Shown here: positions 42,601 to 54,214 of the stretch, piece after piece
How the letters are laid out: each line of letters opens with the position of its first letter
Position numbering within the stretch: position 1 is the stretch's first letter
Position numbers and translations under genes: made by a program
Notes under the pieces: generated by a model
Database searches by the model: none
Told to the model about the DNA's origin: nothing
What the model saw: the letters and a program-made list of their open reading frames with translations, nothing else
From: Carposina sasakii
Taxonomy: Eukaryota; Arthropoda; Insecta; Lepidoptera; Carposinidae
Direction: 5' to 3'
Assembly (NCBI GenBank): GCA_014607495.2
Contig: CP053153.1
Coordinates: 3,906,001 to 3,970,000 of the forward strand
DNA: 64,000 nucleotides

Positions 42601-45216
42601 ATGAAAGTAGCGGTACACAATCAATATATGAAACTAGTGGAACAACATCAACTTCAGAAACGAATGGTACACAAACCACATCATCAACTAGTGACACATC
42701 AGAATCTGGTGAAATCCAAACAACTTCAGAAGCTAGTAACACTTCCACCGCATCAGCAAATACCAATGTTACACCTACAACACCAGAAACCATTGGTACA
42801 TTATCAACGACTGAAACCATTAGTACACCTTTAACTTCTGAATCCACCGGTACACCGTCAACGCCGAAAACTACTGGAACTACATCAACTTTAGAAACTA
42901 GTGGTACACAAACGACATCACCAACAAGTAACACATCCGAAGCTAGTGAAATTCAAACTAATTCTGAAGCTACTCGTAGTAATACTTCAGCTGTATCAAC
43001 AGACACTAGTGTTACATCTGCAACACCAGAAACTATTGGTACATTATCAACACCAGAAACCATCAGTACCCAAACCACATCATCTACTAGTGATACGTCG
43101 AACACATCAGAATCTATTGTACCACAAAAAACTTCAGATGCTAGTAATACTTCAGCTACATCAACAGAAACCAATTCTACACCTGCAACTTCAGAAACCA
43201 TCACCACACCTTCAACATTGCATACTAGAGGTACTACATCAACATTAGGAAGTAGTGGTACACAAACCACATCATCAACTAGTGACAGGTCGAACATATC
43301 AGAATCTACTGTAACACACACAACTTTAGAGGCTAGTAATACTTCAACTACATTAGCCGAAACCAGTGTTGAATCTGCAACCTCAGAAACTAGTGGTACA
43401 TTATCAACACCTGAAACCATTAGTACACAAACCACATCATCAACTAGTGACACATCGGGTACATCAGAAGCTAGTGTAACACAAACTGCTTCTGACTCTA
43501 ACGATACGTCAAGTACAACAGGATCTTCAACATCAGAACCAAGTGGTACGTCGTCATCGACACCTCAAACTAGTTTTACATCACCAACACAAACCCTCGA
43601 AACTAGTGGTTCATATACCACATCAGCAACGAGTGACACATCACAATCAGAATCTAATGGAACCCAAACATCTACAGAAGCTTCGACCACATCAGAAACA
43701 AGTGTTACACCTTCAACGCCAGCAAGCAGTGTTGTATCAATCACATCATATTCCAGTAATAGTCAAGGTCAATCTCATGATAGCTTAACTTCATCAAATT
43801 CTAACTATGTTTCAACAACAGGCACATCAAGTACTCAAAATGCCAATACATATTGCATAGAAGTTTCGCCAGAGCAGTTGAATATTACTTTAATAGTAAT
43901 CAATGGTACCAACTCTTCTGGAGCCGTAAAAGAACCTTGTGAACATGAGCTAGTAACGGATATTGGTCAGTAATGTGAATCTTAAATATATTCTATTAGA
44001 TTTAATTATTCTTGATTATCCTGTGCTATTGCGGGGCTCCAGTAGAATACATCAGTTATCTGCATCTCTTTCCGTGCATGTCGTAAGAGTCAACTAAGAA
44101 AGTCAGGGGCGTTCTCTTGAACTTGATCACTTGCATCTTGCCCCGCAAGCTATTCGTTCGTGATCCTACAATTCTCGCTATCCCATTTGAAAACACAGTC
44201 TTTTGTGTTATGTAATTGTTCCTAGTTTCACATCGCATCTCGATACAGTTTTTTCAAAGCCTGCTAAAATAGCTAGCTAGCTAACTTCTCTTTTTATTTT
44301 TTTCAGTTTGGTCAAATACAAACTCGGACGGTCAACCTCTGGTGGTCGTAAACAGCGACAATGAATTTCTGAAACAGCTGATTAATGGAGAAAATATTTA
44401 TGATGTTATTTTCTTCATCAATATGAGTCCACGTCCGAGAGTCGAGAAGGATACCGTACAGACTATCCATGCAAATGGTACCATCACTGAAGAAATTACT
44501 GAAACTGTGTATTTGGAGGATGATGGTAAGAAAAAAAAATTTTAGACGCACGAGCTTCTTTCACAAACGACTTTGAGACATTTTTAAAAAACTATTAACT
44601 TCAAGTTCGCTGGTTAAATGGCCATACATGTATCAAACGACTAGATACCTTCTTAGATAATTCTTTTGTAGAGTGTATTGTACTTATAGGTGAGTAATAA
44701 AATGTTTCGATGTAGCTCATCGTTGTCTCTAGGTAGGTTTGATGCTGAGACTAAGGCTGCCTGTCCATCGTATCGAAGAAACGGTAATTAATATAAATAT
44801 GTTTTAAGATGTGAATTTTTTTTTACCCAAATGGGAATCAAACCCACGACCTATAGCATTCCGTGCAGTGCTCTCACCAACTGAGATACGGGGTCAATTA
44901 ACTCGGATGACGAAATTGACCATCTCTTTTAAATTTTTATTCTTACATTACTTTTTGGCAACGTTATTTTTTCAAACGGTAATTTTTTAATGGAATTACA
45001 GGACTGAAGCTGAGCCGATATTTTATACGATCCCCTGGTGGACAGGCAGCCTAATACCTTATTAACCGACTTCAAAAAACGGAGGAGGTTCTCAATTCGT
45101 CTGTATGTATAATATTTTTTTTATAATTCATACATGTCCCAGTTTCAAATATTTTATCTTTTCTTACAGATTCTAATCCAACGGTGACGAAAACTGTTAA
45201 TCTTATCCATCCATAG
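39664..45216 (+). CDS. Secreted Ser/Thr-rich mucin-like protein
   Basis: Five exons, all joined in phase 1: 39664-39709 (signal peptide MIITLCVLVFSCTLS), 39857-40900, 40990-43965, 44307-44525, 45170-45216 (TAG), giving 1443 aa. Exon 2 is polar, rich in Gln/Ser/Tyr/Glu (HSYSQQEYDRYYGNYEK...). Exon 3 begins with a folded-looking stretch (IPNQKRYLVIYPNGTIQHHD), then ~900 residues dominated by Ser and Thr with an imperfect repeat beginning (G/S)TQTTSSTSDTS at 42666, 42903, 43065, 43257, 43422 and 43608. Units are 54-79 residues. Many N-x-S/T and Ser/Thr sites suggest heavy glycosylation. The C-terminal exons code for a non-repetitive, charged domain (ENIYDVIFFINMSPRPRVEK). I do not recognise an orthologue. 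Composition and gene structure resemble extracellular mucins or silk glue proteins. It sits between inverted TIL genes. Confidence 0.86.
44020..44200 (+). repeat. Dispersed lepidopteran repeat in a mucin intron
   Basis: Family of 3380: TATTGCGGGGCTCCAGTAGA, TCTTTCCGTGCATGTCGTAA, GGGGCGTTCTCT. Lies between exons 3 and 4 of the mucin-like gene. Confidence 0.7.
44824..44965 (-). mobile_element. Solo tRNA-like SINE unit
   Basis: Minus strand: TATCTCAGTTGGTGAGAGC A-box and GTGGGTTTGATTCCCAT T-arm, with the upstream GACGAAATTGACCATCTC/GGCAACGTTATT segment. It belongs to the family at 4361 and lies in the last mucin intron. Confidence 0.72.
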
Positions 45217-46470
45217 CTATGGAAATCTACAAATACGCCGATACAAATAAAGTCATAAATTATCATTTAAGTAGAATATAAGTGAGGTGTACCTGTATTT
45301 TATTTTATACACATACCATTTTATATGAAGTTCCTGCTGTTAAAAAAATGTCTTTCATTTATTAAATTCATCTGCGCTGACATGAGTGATGTTATTTATC
45401 TCATTGGTTTTGATACTGGAAAATCTTAATCAATGAAAGACCTTGTATTGCACCTTCAGTATCTTTCCCCAAAGCAGAGAGAAAAAACATAATCATATTG
45501 ACTATTACCTAAGACAGAAAGAGTCAGAACGACAAGACCTGCACGACAAGTTTTTTTTTTTCAATTAGACCACAAACACCTTTTCCTAAGCTATTTAGTG
45601 AAAATGTTTTTCATTCTAGATTCTATCGGCCCTTGGTGCTCTGCCTACCCCGTAAGGGATAAAGGCGTGATGATATACATATATGTATGATTTTCATTAA
45701 TAAAACTTATTTTATGATCTAGAAACGTCGGATAAAGCCGGACATAGTCAGGCTTTTTGACTGCGTGTCTGGCTAAATTTAACGATGTCCAGCTTGTCCG
45801 GCTTTTCATAGGCTTTTCAGTTTTCACCAAACACGAGCATGAGCACTCCCCTGGGGCTTAGGCCACTTTAGGTAATGTACCTAATAATATGTAATTTTAC
45901 AAGGGACAGCGAAGTTCAAAAAGTTATCGAAACATTTCCGCCAACAGCGGTTAGGTGGACATTTAATGAACGTGTTAAATTGAGATTTCCTAATGAAGGA
46001 AATATTTCCATGACCTGGCGGACTTTGTTGTCGCTCATCACAATGTCTAAGCCCCCTGGCCGGACAGGTTTCTGTAACTCTAAAAATATCTGTCTTTCAT
46101 TCCGTTCACTACCTCACCAAGTACCTAACATATAGGTAGATCATACAAAATAAATAGGTGCTATATGTTTATGCGTCCCGAACGGCTGCGAATAGCAAAA
46201 ACGAAATAAGTGAGATGAATGCACGCCATTTTTTACATGCGTTGAAGCTAACCGTATTTTCTGTTTAGCGAAATAAATAAAATAGTTACTATTTTTAATA
46301 CAGCTAACAATAGCAAACATGGACTCCATATTGGTAGGTTAACATGAACGTCTTATTATGTCTCTTGCTTTCGCAATTACTTATAGAAAAAATTTAATAA
46401 TATCATTCTGTAACTGTGTTCTGTATTAAAGTATTTAGTATCTTAAAAATACTTAATACTGGTGTATTTG
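45217..46470. other. Gene-free stretch after the mucin-like gene
   Basis: Contains a fragment of the TATG-tailed SINE (45.62-45.69 kb). The open frame at 45875-46135 has no recognisable protein features and no splice context, so it is not called as a gene. Confidence 0.45.
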
Positions 46471-46475
46471 TTATA

Positions 46476-46686
46476 CAAGGTATAACAGAAAGGGTATGTT
46501 AAGCGAAAAGCTATGTAAATAGCCCACTATAGAGAACCTATTTCCAAATTTCGAGTCTCAAACTCGAAATCACATTTTTATTTTTCATGATTGTATGAAA
46601 ATTCCTGAGATATTTAAAAATTCTCCATACTATCGGGAAAAATAAACATGTGATTTCGGGTCTCAAATTTTGTTTTTTACACCCCG
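46476..46686. mobile_element. TA-inserting MITE copy
   Basis: CAAGGTATAACAGAAAGGGT at the left and ACACCCCG at the right, each flanked by TA. The right arm is shortened. Family of 10133-10378. Confidence 0.78.
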
Positions 46687-46937
46687 TATAATCAAAATCC
46701 TTCATTACTAAATTATCAGAAGAGCATTCTGTAGGTATACGTGTACGGGTACCTAAGCTAACCTATCGAAAACGGTTCAGAGAAATGCTCCTTTGTGGAT
46801 AAGTTGGGTTAAGCTTTAAAGACATTTCAACCTCTGAATTTTCTGAAAGAAAGCTTAAATTTTTTCCATCCACCCATTTTATTTGGGTAATTCGGTATAT
46901 ACTCGTAGGTAGGTACGTAAGTAATATAGTTAATAAT

Positions 46938-47608
46938 CAGTGACGGATTTACCAGCAGGCTGAGTAGGCTCGAGCCTAGGGCGGCAGATTTTGGGGGCGG
47001 CAAATTTGGGGAACGATTTTTATTTTTTATTTTTTTACCTCATAGAAATCAAAAATATTTTTCTATGACGGTTTTCTGATGTCTTACAGATAGAAGTCTG
47101 CAACAAATTTTGTCGATGACTTTTCTCTCTCACTTGTCATTGCACATTCCGAGAGTAGCAAACTTCCATATTCTAAAGTAAAACAGCTAGTTCGCCGCCC
47201 CTCAAGCAGTGATCGGCCTCTGCGCCCTTTGCCCACACTTCTTATGAGTGAAAAGAGCGCAAGTGTAAAAAATATGCCCCTCTTCCCACTAACAACCCAT
47301 ACATGCCAGTCTTACTACTGGTTGGAGGCTACGAACTGGATGGTTTGTATATAATGTTTCGATTTTTATTCGAATATAATGAATAAATTTAGTGAATAAT
47401 TTTACCGATTTCAATCTTATGTATCGACTATTATGTGTTTCACATGCACTAGTAGCTTCAGAAAATTAAATATACCGAAAAATTATTTTACGTGCAATTT
47501 CAACGAAATTGTTGCATTGTAAAAATAATGTATGATATGACAATTGTTGAGGCAAGGGCGGCAAAAACTATTCAGCCTATACCTTGAAAATTTGTAAATC
47601 CGCCACTG
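46938..47608. mobile_element. hAT-type non-autonomous element
   Basis: TIRs CAGTGACGGATTTAC / GTAAATCCGCCACTG and an exact 8-bp target duplication TTAATAAT (46930-46937 and 47609-47616). 8-bp duplications and a CAGTG.CGG end are hAT features. 671 bp, no transposase. The inner edges share GGGCGGCA(A/G)A words. Confidence 0.88.
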
Positions 47609-47799
47609 TTAATAATAAAGCCCACTTCCTTTCATCATGGACGTTGGGCATAGCTATCTATCTAGGTACCTAAAGTAATTGAAATGTAGAAAATCTCTAA
47701 CAGCCAAATTCAATAACTGATCTCGAGAGATTTTGATCTCCGGTATTGAAATTGGCCATAAAACATATAGGTAGGTACTACACCTACATGCCAACCTAG

Positions 47800-47851
47800 A
47801 GATTAAAATAAAAAACCAATCCACCACACGAAACAAAAACAATATATAAAG
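47800..47851 (+). promoter_or_regulatory. Core promoter of the two-TIL gene
   Basis: AGATTAAAATAAAAAACC at 47800-47817 and TATATAAAG at 47843-47851, 53 bp before the ATG. The multi-TIL gene on the minus strand has the same two elements in the same order (29557-29601). Confidence 0.65.
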
Positions 47852-47903
47852 AAGAGCAAACCAGAAAACAACACATAACTGGTTTAGTTTTGATCTCATA
47901 ATC

Positions 47904-50749
47904 ATGTGTAAATTGGTTGCTGTATTGATTACGTTCTGTGTTTTCCTTAAAGCCGGTAATTCCCACACTCTAGCTGGTAAGAATTTTAATATATTTGTTA
48001 TTCTATTATATTTCATTTCATAACAAACTCTCATAATATCATAGCTGTGTTACCGGAACGGGGTAGTCAGAGCTACACGGACATAGCGGAAACATATGAT
48101 GATCAGTCACAAGTTGCTTATCATAAAATTATTAATAAAGAAATGGAAAAAATTCTTCACCCGAGTGGGATTCGAATCCACGACCTCTGCATTCCGTGCC
48201 AGCGCTCTTACCACTGAGCTACCGGGTCAATTACTCGGACGACGAATTTAGCATCTCTTTTTTTAAATTACATTATTGGCAACGTTATAGGTTGCTTATC
48301 GCCTGAGAGAATGCCCAAACTCCTTAGTCGATTACGATATGCATGGAGAGTACGCAGCCGATGTATTCTAGTGATGGGCATTAGAACTCACACATATTTT
48401 TTTATTGAGTTTTTAGTTTTCTTCCTTCACTGTAGACGGGGAAGTCCTAGACAGGGAGTCTTATTAGTGTAGCGATATATTTCTGTGTCTCCCCAAAGCC
48501 TCCCCGTATAGCAATATATATAGGTACATGACTTGATAAAATAAATTATTGTGATATTGTATTATTGCAATTTATCAATTTATCAAACCACTATCAATAG
48601 TGTGAGCGAGAATAATATACAGAAATTTATAAAATCCGCCATAGGCGTCGGTATCATAGTAATTTTAATGCTAGTTAAAATATTTGATTTATTTCCATGA
48701 AATCACAGGCTATAATAATATGTTAAATTGTTGGTGAGAAAGTCGCCTTTATTTTGTTTTTTAATGATTGACCCTTTTGTATGAATATATTTAAATATAC
48801 AATTTAAACAATACACTATATATAAATAATTACGTTATTACAAATTAAAACTAAGAAAGTAAATACGAGTACTTAAATGTCGCGACAAGCTTTTATAACA
48901 TACTAGTGGACGCCCGCGACTCCGTCCGCGTGGACTGCAAAAAAAAACAAAATGTTGATATAAACCCGATTAAAATATTTATATGATATTTTTTCGAAAT
49001 AAAACTGCTAGCTCGTCGTAGCCTGAGAATGCCCCTGAGTTCTTTAGTCAACACTGCTTATATTCACGAAAGGAGAAGTACTAAAGCTGATGTATTCTAT
49101 TGAAGCCCTGCATTAGCCAAATTTCATCAACAAGTGGTTGCGGTTTAATGCGGCTGAAACCGTAACAGACAGACAGACATACAGACAGACTTAGAGTTAC
49201 TTTCGCATTTATAATATTAGTTGGGGTTGAAACCATGTGGAGTCAAATGTGTTAAATTTGAAATGACGTTATAAATTAACAGTAAAAGTTTAGGTATGAA
49301 AGCTTTATTTTTTGGACAGCTTAAACCTTTAGCGCCATTTAAATAAAAGCTTGTTTTTAAAAAGGTTTTTTTACCTAATTTTTTTTTACATAATAATAAA
49401 TACATTTATTTCAAATAAAGAACAAGGATAGTATAATATCTATTTTTAGACGAAACATGTGGACCAAACGAGAAAGAAGGCTGTTCATCGGTGTGTAAAT
49501 CCGACTACTGTCCTAGTAATGAAGAGGAAAGTCGACGGTCCCAGTCTTGTGTGGAAGCACAAGTGTGCACACTCGCTTGTAGATGTCGCTTCAACTATAA
49601 AAGAGATGCGAATGGTACCTGCATCTCGGGTAGAAGTTGTCGTAAGTAATTTAAACTGGTATCTACACATGTAGCCAGAACTGCAGTAACATGACAGAAA
49701 TCCCACAGCCACGTTTAGCATAGCCTTTGTAATGCACCTATAAAATAATAAGCTACGATTGATAGGTGTGTGTGTGTAAACGTGCATAAGAAGAGTCTAA
49801 TACGAGTATATAGGTATATAATGTCAATATCTTTATAAAATTATTAATAAAGAAATGGAAAAAATTCCTCACCCGGGTGGGATTCGAACCCACGACCTCT
49901 GCATTCCGCATGCCAGTGCTCTTACCACTGAGCCACCGGGTCAATTACTCGGATGACGAATTTTACCATCTCTTGTTGAAATTACATCATTGGAAACGTT
50001 ATTTTTCATCCCGATAGCTATACATAAGCCAAATCTCGGCAAACAAAGCTGAATCCCTCAGCACAATGTTTTAATGATGAAACGATCAACCATATCCTAA
50101 CGGATTATATTATGGAGAAGTGTTTTTATCTTAGTCAAGATATTATATATTATAAAATTATTAATAAAGAAATGGAAAAAATTCCTCACCCGGGTGGGAA
50201 TCGATCCCACGAAACCTCTTTGTCTTAAAAAGAGCATACCCGACCTTTGTTTTATGAAATAAAACAAGCATAGTATCCCCCCACAGAACTCTCAAAAGGT
50301 GACGTGGTGGTCCAACTATCTTTAAACTTAAGACATTATAGCTGACTCTAGTAAAGACCCATGGTTCAACAAGTTGGATTGAGCAGTTGGACCACTGCCC
50401 TGGACTGAAAATAGCTGTACCGATTCGAATAAAACACCTATCCTACCTCTAGAGTTCTAGAAGTTTAATACCTAACTATAATAGTTAAGTTTAGAGCATA
50501 CATTTTCTCATTTCAGCGCCGTTTGAATGTCGTAACCCAAACGAAGAGTTCGTAGCCTGTCCTCCACTCTGTCCCGGGGACAGTTGCGCCCAGGCTTCAC
50601 CGACTGGAAGGTGTCCTTTTGGCCGTATCGGCATCGTTCTAGAATGTAAACCTAAGTGTCGATGCATTAAGAACTACTGGCGGAAAAATGGAGTTTGTGT
50701 GCCTTATGAAGAATGCTTGGAAAAGAGAAAAGACAGTTTATTTTTGTAG
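47904..50749 (+). CDS. Secreted two-TIL-domain protease-inhibitor-like protein
   Basis: Three exons in phase 1: 47904-47976 (signal peptide MCKLVAVLITFCVFLKAGNS), 49450-49641 and 50517-50749 (TAG), 165 aa. TIL domain 1: CGPNEKEGCSSVCKSDYC...C.C...NGTCISGRSC. TIL domain 2: CRNPNEEFVACPPLCPGDSC...CKPKCRCIKNYWRKNGVCV..EEC, then a basic tail LEKRKDSLFL. Both have the full set of ten cysteines. TIL inhibitors act on secreted serine proteases; here the fifth-to-sixth-cysteine loop of domain 2 is long (PFGRIGIVLE), which is unusual and shared with the exon at 34126, so function as an inhibitor is not assured. The introns contain tRNA-like SINE units and a Helitron fragment. A clear TATA box lies 53 bp upstream. 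Confidence 0.9.
48155..48285 (-). mobile_element. Solo tRNA-like SINE unit
   Basis: GTGGATTCGAATCCCAC T-arm and GGTAGCTCAGTGGTAAGAGC A-box on the minus strand, plus the GACGAATTTAGCATCTC segment. In intron 1 of the two-TIL gene. Confidence 0.75.
48902..49215. repeat. Helitron-like fragment and dispersed repeat
   Basis: ACTAGTGGACGCCCGCGACT marks a broken Helitron-like end. Words of the 3380 family follow (49.01-49.11 kb), then a CAGACAGACAGACATACAGA microsatellite and a TTTATAATATTAGTT end. Confidence 0.55.
49860..50213 (-). mobile_element. Tandem tRNA-like SINE units
   Basis: One full unit (GTGGGTTCGAATCCCAC; GGTGGCTCAGTGGTAAGAGC; acceptor-like ACCCGG/CCGGGT pairing) and a second, truncated after its T-arm, about 317 bp further on. 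The spacer matches that of the dimer at 4361-4775. The anticodon loop is not of tRNA length, so these are not tRNA genes. Confidence 0.78.
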
Positions 50750-52060
50750 TTAAAAGATGTACGTACATACATATAATACACCTTTGTTTCTTTGAGAGTT
50801 GGGTACAGATCACGGATCTTCTTTTTACTATGACCCTGTCCTGGCACACCTCTTTCGCAACTTCTACTTTTATGATATTTTCCATGCACGTCCATCGCGT
50901 CGGTTTAGGGTAATCTTGACTTATGTTCCACCACAGATATGATAATACTATAGGTTCCACTAATAAGTTGTGCAGATACTAAGTTTGGCTGAAAGAAAGA
51001 TTCTTTATTTATTTATTAAATTAGAAAGCCAACATAATACACAACAGTTCAGTTAAGATACAAGTTGGACAGGAGCACACGATAATATTATGTATCACAA
51101 TTACAGGTATAGTCTAATCTGTTTAGTATGTAATACTCTAATTATTTTTTCATAATAATATATTTTCCTTTGCTTTGATTACATTGGATTACACCATTTA
51201 TTTAAAAGAGGGTTTCAAGAAATATTCGCTCTGCCTCATTCAGAACCAAATTGAAATGAATGTATCAAATTAATCAACACATAAAAAGGGTAGCATAAAA
51301 AAGTCCTAACTGCCTTGAGTGATGGGGTACACCTATTCATTCGGCTTCAGGGCATTAATCGACACAATGTCGTGCGGGCTATACGTACATAGGTTACCAA
51401 ACGATACATTATAAAAGGCGGTTGATGGGTTTTAATGCCTTTCCTGGCTGTACCTATAGATTGTTGTATTTGTGCCAGAAACGCGACGGTAGACTCCCCT
51501 CTTATCGCTTTCCACTTGATAGGCTAATGAATGAAAAGTCGGTGTGTATTTTGCACACTTTTACCCTACCCCTTTGAAGATAATGAGCGTGACTATATGT
51601 GTTTATGGCTAATGAAACTGAGGTTTGTATACAAGCCCTCAAGGTAGGTGCTTATAAAAAGGTAGAATTTTTACGACTGTTAAGTAAAGGTGTAAAACGA
51701 AATACACACTTAAACTGGCAAGCTGCGAGATAGTTTTTGAAAATACTATATTAAAGTGATAGGTATCTTATTTCCCCCGGGAGAGCGGGGGTGGGATTAC
51801 TCGTGAAAGCAGCGAAAATAGACGTAAAGTGCAAATGTTCAGAGACAGAGTAATGTCTCTATTTCTAGCCGCTCATATTCTACCTAATAAATAGCAGTAC
51901 ATATTAGTAGCAGTGTCGTTACATTAGCAGTAGAAATGAATAAATTATTCAGAGAAATTAGAGAGAAAGACGTTGCTGTTTAGGTAATACATACACCCCT
52001 TTAATTACGTGCATTAAATTTCAAAAGCTAGAGATTTTTTTTGTTCAGTATTCTTATTAT
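50750..52060. other. Gene-free stretch after the two-TIL gene
   Basis: Contains a SINE-like element (51460-51605). No exon with protein character. The poly(A) site of the upstream gene was not identified. Confidence 0.5.
51460..51605 (+). mobile_element. SINE-like element related to the 88-bp satellite
   Basis: ATTGTTGTATTTGTGCCAGA, GGTGTGTATTTTGCACAC, CCCTACCCCTTTGAAGATAA, then GCGTGACTATATGTG. The middle corresponds to the 88-bp unit at 22.2 kb. Confidence 0.65.
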
Positions 52061-52064
52061 TTCT

Positions 52065-52600
52065 GTGCTGACCAGGGACTTCATTAGAATATCTATATCA
52101 GCACGCGTGTGATGAATTTGGTGAGAGCGAGATGTCTCACTTGTACGTCAAATCCACAGAGCTAAGTAATAACTAGACAAGGCAAGTGTTTCTACTTTGT
52201 GTGTAAAAAGGTATTGCAAACCACTTCTATCAGCCCTAATTCATTCAGTCCTGGCTTGAGAACGAGTGTCTTCTAATTCTTAAGTCTATTTTTTACATGC
52301 AAAGTATACATACAATAGTTTATCTAGTTATTAATAACTCTGTGGATTTGAAGTTTAAAAGTGAGACATCTCGCTCTCACCAAATCCATCGTACGGGTGC
52401 AGATGTAGATCCCTCCGTGCATGTCGCAAGAGTCGACTATGGAACTCAAGAGCGTTCTCTCAGACTATGAGCTAGAACTCGCCCTTGATTTTTTCATCTG
52501 GCCCTGCTATGCTAAACGGGACTGTAGAATCCTTCGTAATCCTACTGTTCTGTTCTGGCTACCCCGTTTTGGGAACACAGCTGTCTGTATGCAACGGCGG
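52065..52600 (+). repeat. Dispersed repeat split by a TIR element
   Basis: The left part (ACTTCATTAGAATATCTATA, TATCAGCACG) and right part (GTGCAGATGTAGATCCCTCC, CATGTCGCAAGAGTCGAC, through GGACTGTAGAATCC) are one copy of the 3380 family interrupted by 52112-52389. A run of 12 G lies just after it (~52605). Confidence 0.7.
52112..52389. mobile_element. Foldback TIR element with ~70-bp arms
   Basis: The left arm ATTTGGTGAGAGCGAGATGT, through CAAATCCACAGAG and TAATAACTAG, is mirrored on the right by CTAGTTATTAATAACTC, TGTGGATTTGA and ACATCTCGCTCTCACCAAAT. 278 bp in total. No second copy was seen in the window. Confidence 0.85.
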
Positions 52601-52699
52601 ATCCAGGGGGGGGGGGATCATGGGGATCATGACATTTTACCGCGCTACACTTGCGCGCACTTGTCGACTACGTAACGTCTAGCTCAGGGCTGCCAGATC

Positions 52700-54040
52700 G
52701 TATAATTGGATACAAAATGTGTATTATATCAGACAGTATATTGTATCCTTGATCATTTCGTATAATACGATACAAACGCATACGCCATGAAATGGAACGT
52801 GAGTTCGTCTCTTGCTTTTCTCGTAGTTGTTTCTAGTAGGATAAACTTAGATTTGTCGGCCGCAGAAGGCTGCCATCCATAAAACCCGGACACTTTTTAT
52901 GTCAGGGGAAATCTGATTAACTTGATATAATTATATGTTTTGCAATAGGGTCGTTTACGGTTTTTTATTTTAATTTAATATCGAAAGTTCATAAAATAAA
53001 AGAAACATTTGCGAAAGAAAAACTTCGCTAGCGTGAAAACTTTCCGGGATATAACGATTTCAAAATCACAATTTTAGACTTGCCAAAAAACGCTCCATAC
53101 AAACGGCTACCACAATTATGACGTCACTCTTTCGTAACTTGTATGCGCATAAAAGATCTTTTGTTCTGCAGCTATTTTAAATATTGCGTTTATAAATATG
53201 GTCACAAATCAAAAGTTGCTGTAAATGATACAGGTGGACATGTGATGTTGTAATTTTCAATTAATTTCACATTTGAAAAATGGACTTTCCCACTTAACTT
53301 TGAAAGTTTATTACTACCTCAATTGGACACATAATCAAATTGTAATTTTACAGATAGGTATGATTTTGATGATTTATTCTAATAAGCATAAAATTTCATT
53401 GAAATTCAACCATAGTAAACATCCCTATTACGCCATTTATAAAATGGCAAAAAATTTGGTGGACCAAATGTAGCCGCCCTGCTCCGCGCATCCTGCTCTA
53501 TGCATTAGGGACGTAGCTGTGCCGCATCAGTCATACCTACCTAACAATAATACGGGGCTTCTGTCCTAACACAAAATTCTTGTGTGAGAATAATAAAATA
53601 TAATAGTAAAAATGCAATTTTTTACAAAGAAATAATCGAAGCTTTAATAGTAGAAAATGGCTAATAATTATCGTTCGCTTCACCTGCATCAGCATTACCA
53701 TAATGCATATCGCTAATGCATCACAAATTCTCGATAGAGCATGCATTATCGAGAAATAAATGGCAATAGTGTGCGAAAAAACCCCTAAAAATATCGCGCT
53801 CGCTCCGCTCGCGCTATAATATTTTCTTTATAAATTTTTTAACACATTCAGTGTCGGCGACTACTTATTACATGTGTATGTTTCTTACTTTTTATGTCTA
53901 CAAACGGATGGAGCGATTTTAATAAAATTTTGTATGGAGTTAGCTGACACCCTGGATTAACACATAGGCTGTTTTTTCTGCAGTCCACGTGGAGAGTCGA
54001 CTATTTGGATACCAAAACTCAATTTGCTGGCAGCCCTGCC
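52700..54040. other. Gene-free stretch
   Basis: No recognised protein. A remnant of the Helitron-like family lies at 53.93-54.00 kb (reverse). Short open frames (for example 53273-53473) look like noise in AT-rich DNA. Confidence 0.45.
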
Positions 54041-54054
54041 CCCTTATTACCTAC

Positions 54055-54210
54055 CTAACTAGCAAACGCAATGCTCGAAAAGATCGCTCATTGCTTGTCA
54101 AATTCGCGTAAAATGAATTACAAAGGAACTTTGACATTTCAAGGCGAATAATGTACAATTTTTGCTATCGCTTTGCTTCGGCTTTGCTATTGGTTTTACG
54201 TAATCAGGGG
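54055..54210. mobile_element. Foldback MITE, family of the 9.6-kb copy
   Basis: TTGCTTGTCAAATTCGCG, AAAGGAACTTTGACATTTCA, CGCTTTGCTTCGGCTTTGCT. The left arm is eroded. Confidence 0.7.
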
Positions 54211-54214
54211 GCCG

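Noticed and set aside
42440..43453. Two long antisense open frames (about 165 codons each) within the mucin-like exon
   Set aside because: They mirror the Ser/Thr repeat (ACA/TCA codons read backwards as Val/Asp/Ser) and have no start context, splice signals or independent protein character.
49868..49943. Possible true tRNA gene on the minus strand
   Set aside because: The T-arm and acceptor-like pairing are good, but the anticodon region does not form a 7-base loop with a 5-bp stem, and related copies with the same flanks recur at 4.4, 4.7, 44.8, 48.2 and 57.8 kb; it is a SINE.
53273..53473. Small plus-strand open frame in the right-hand gene desert
   Set aside because: AT-rich, low-complexity codons, no splice or promoter context, no recognisable domain.
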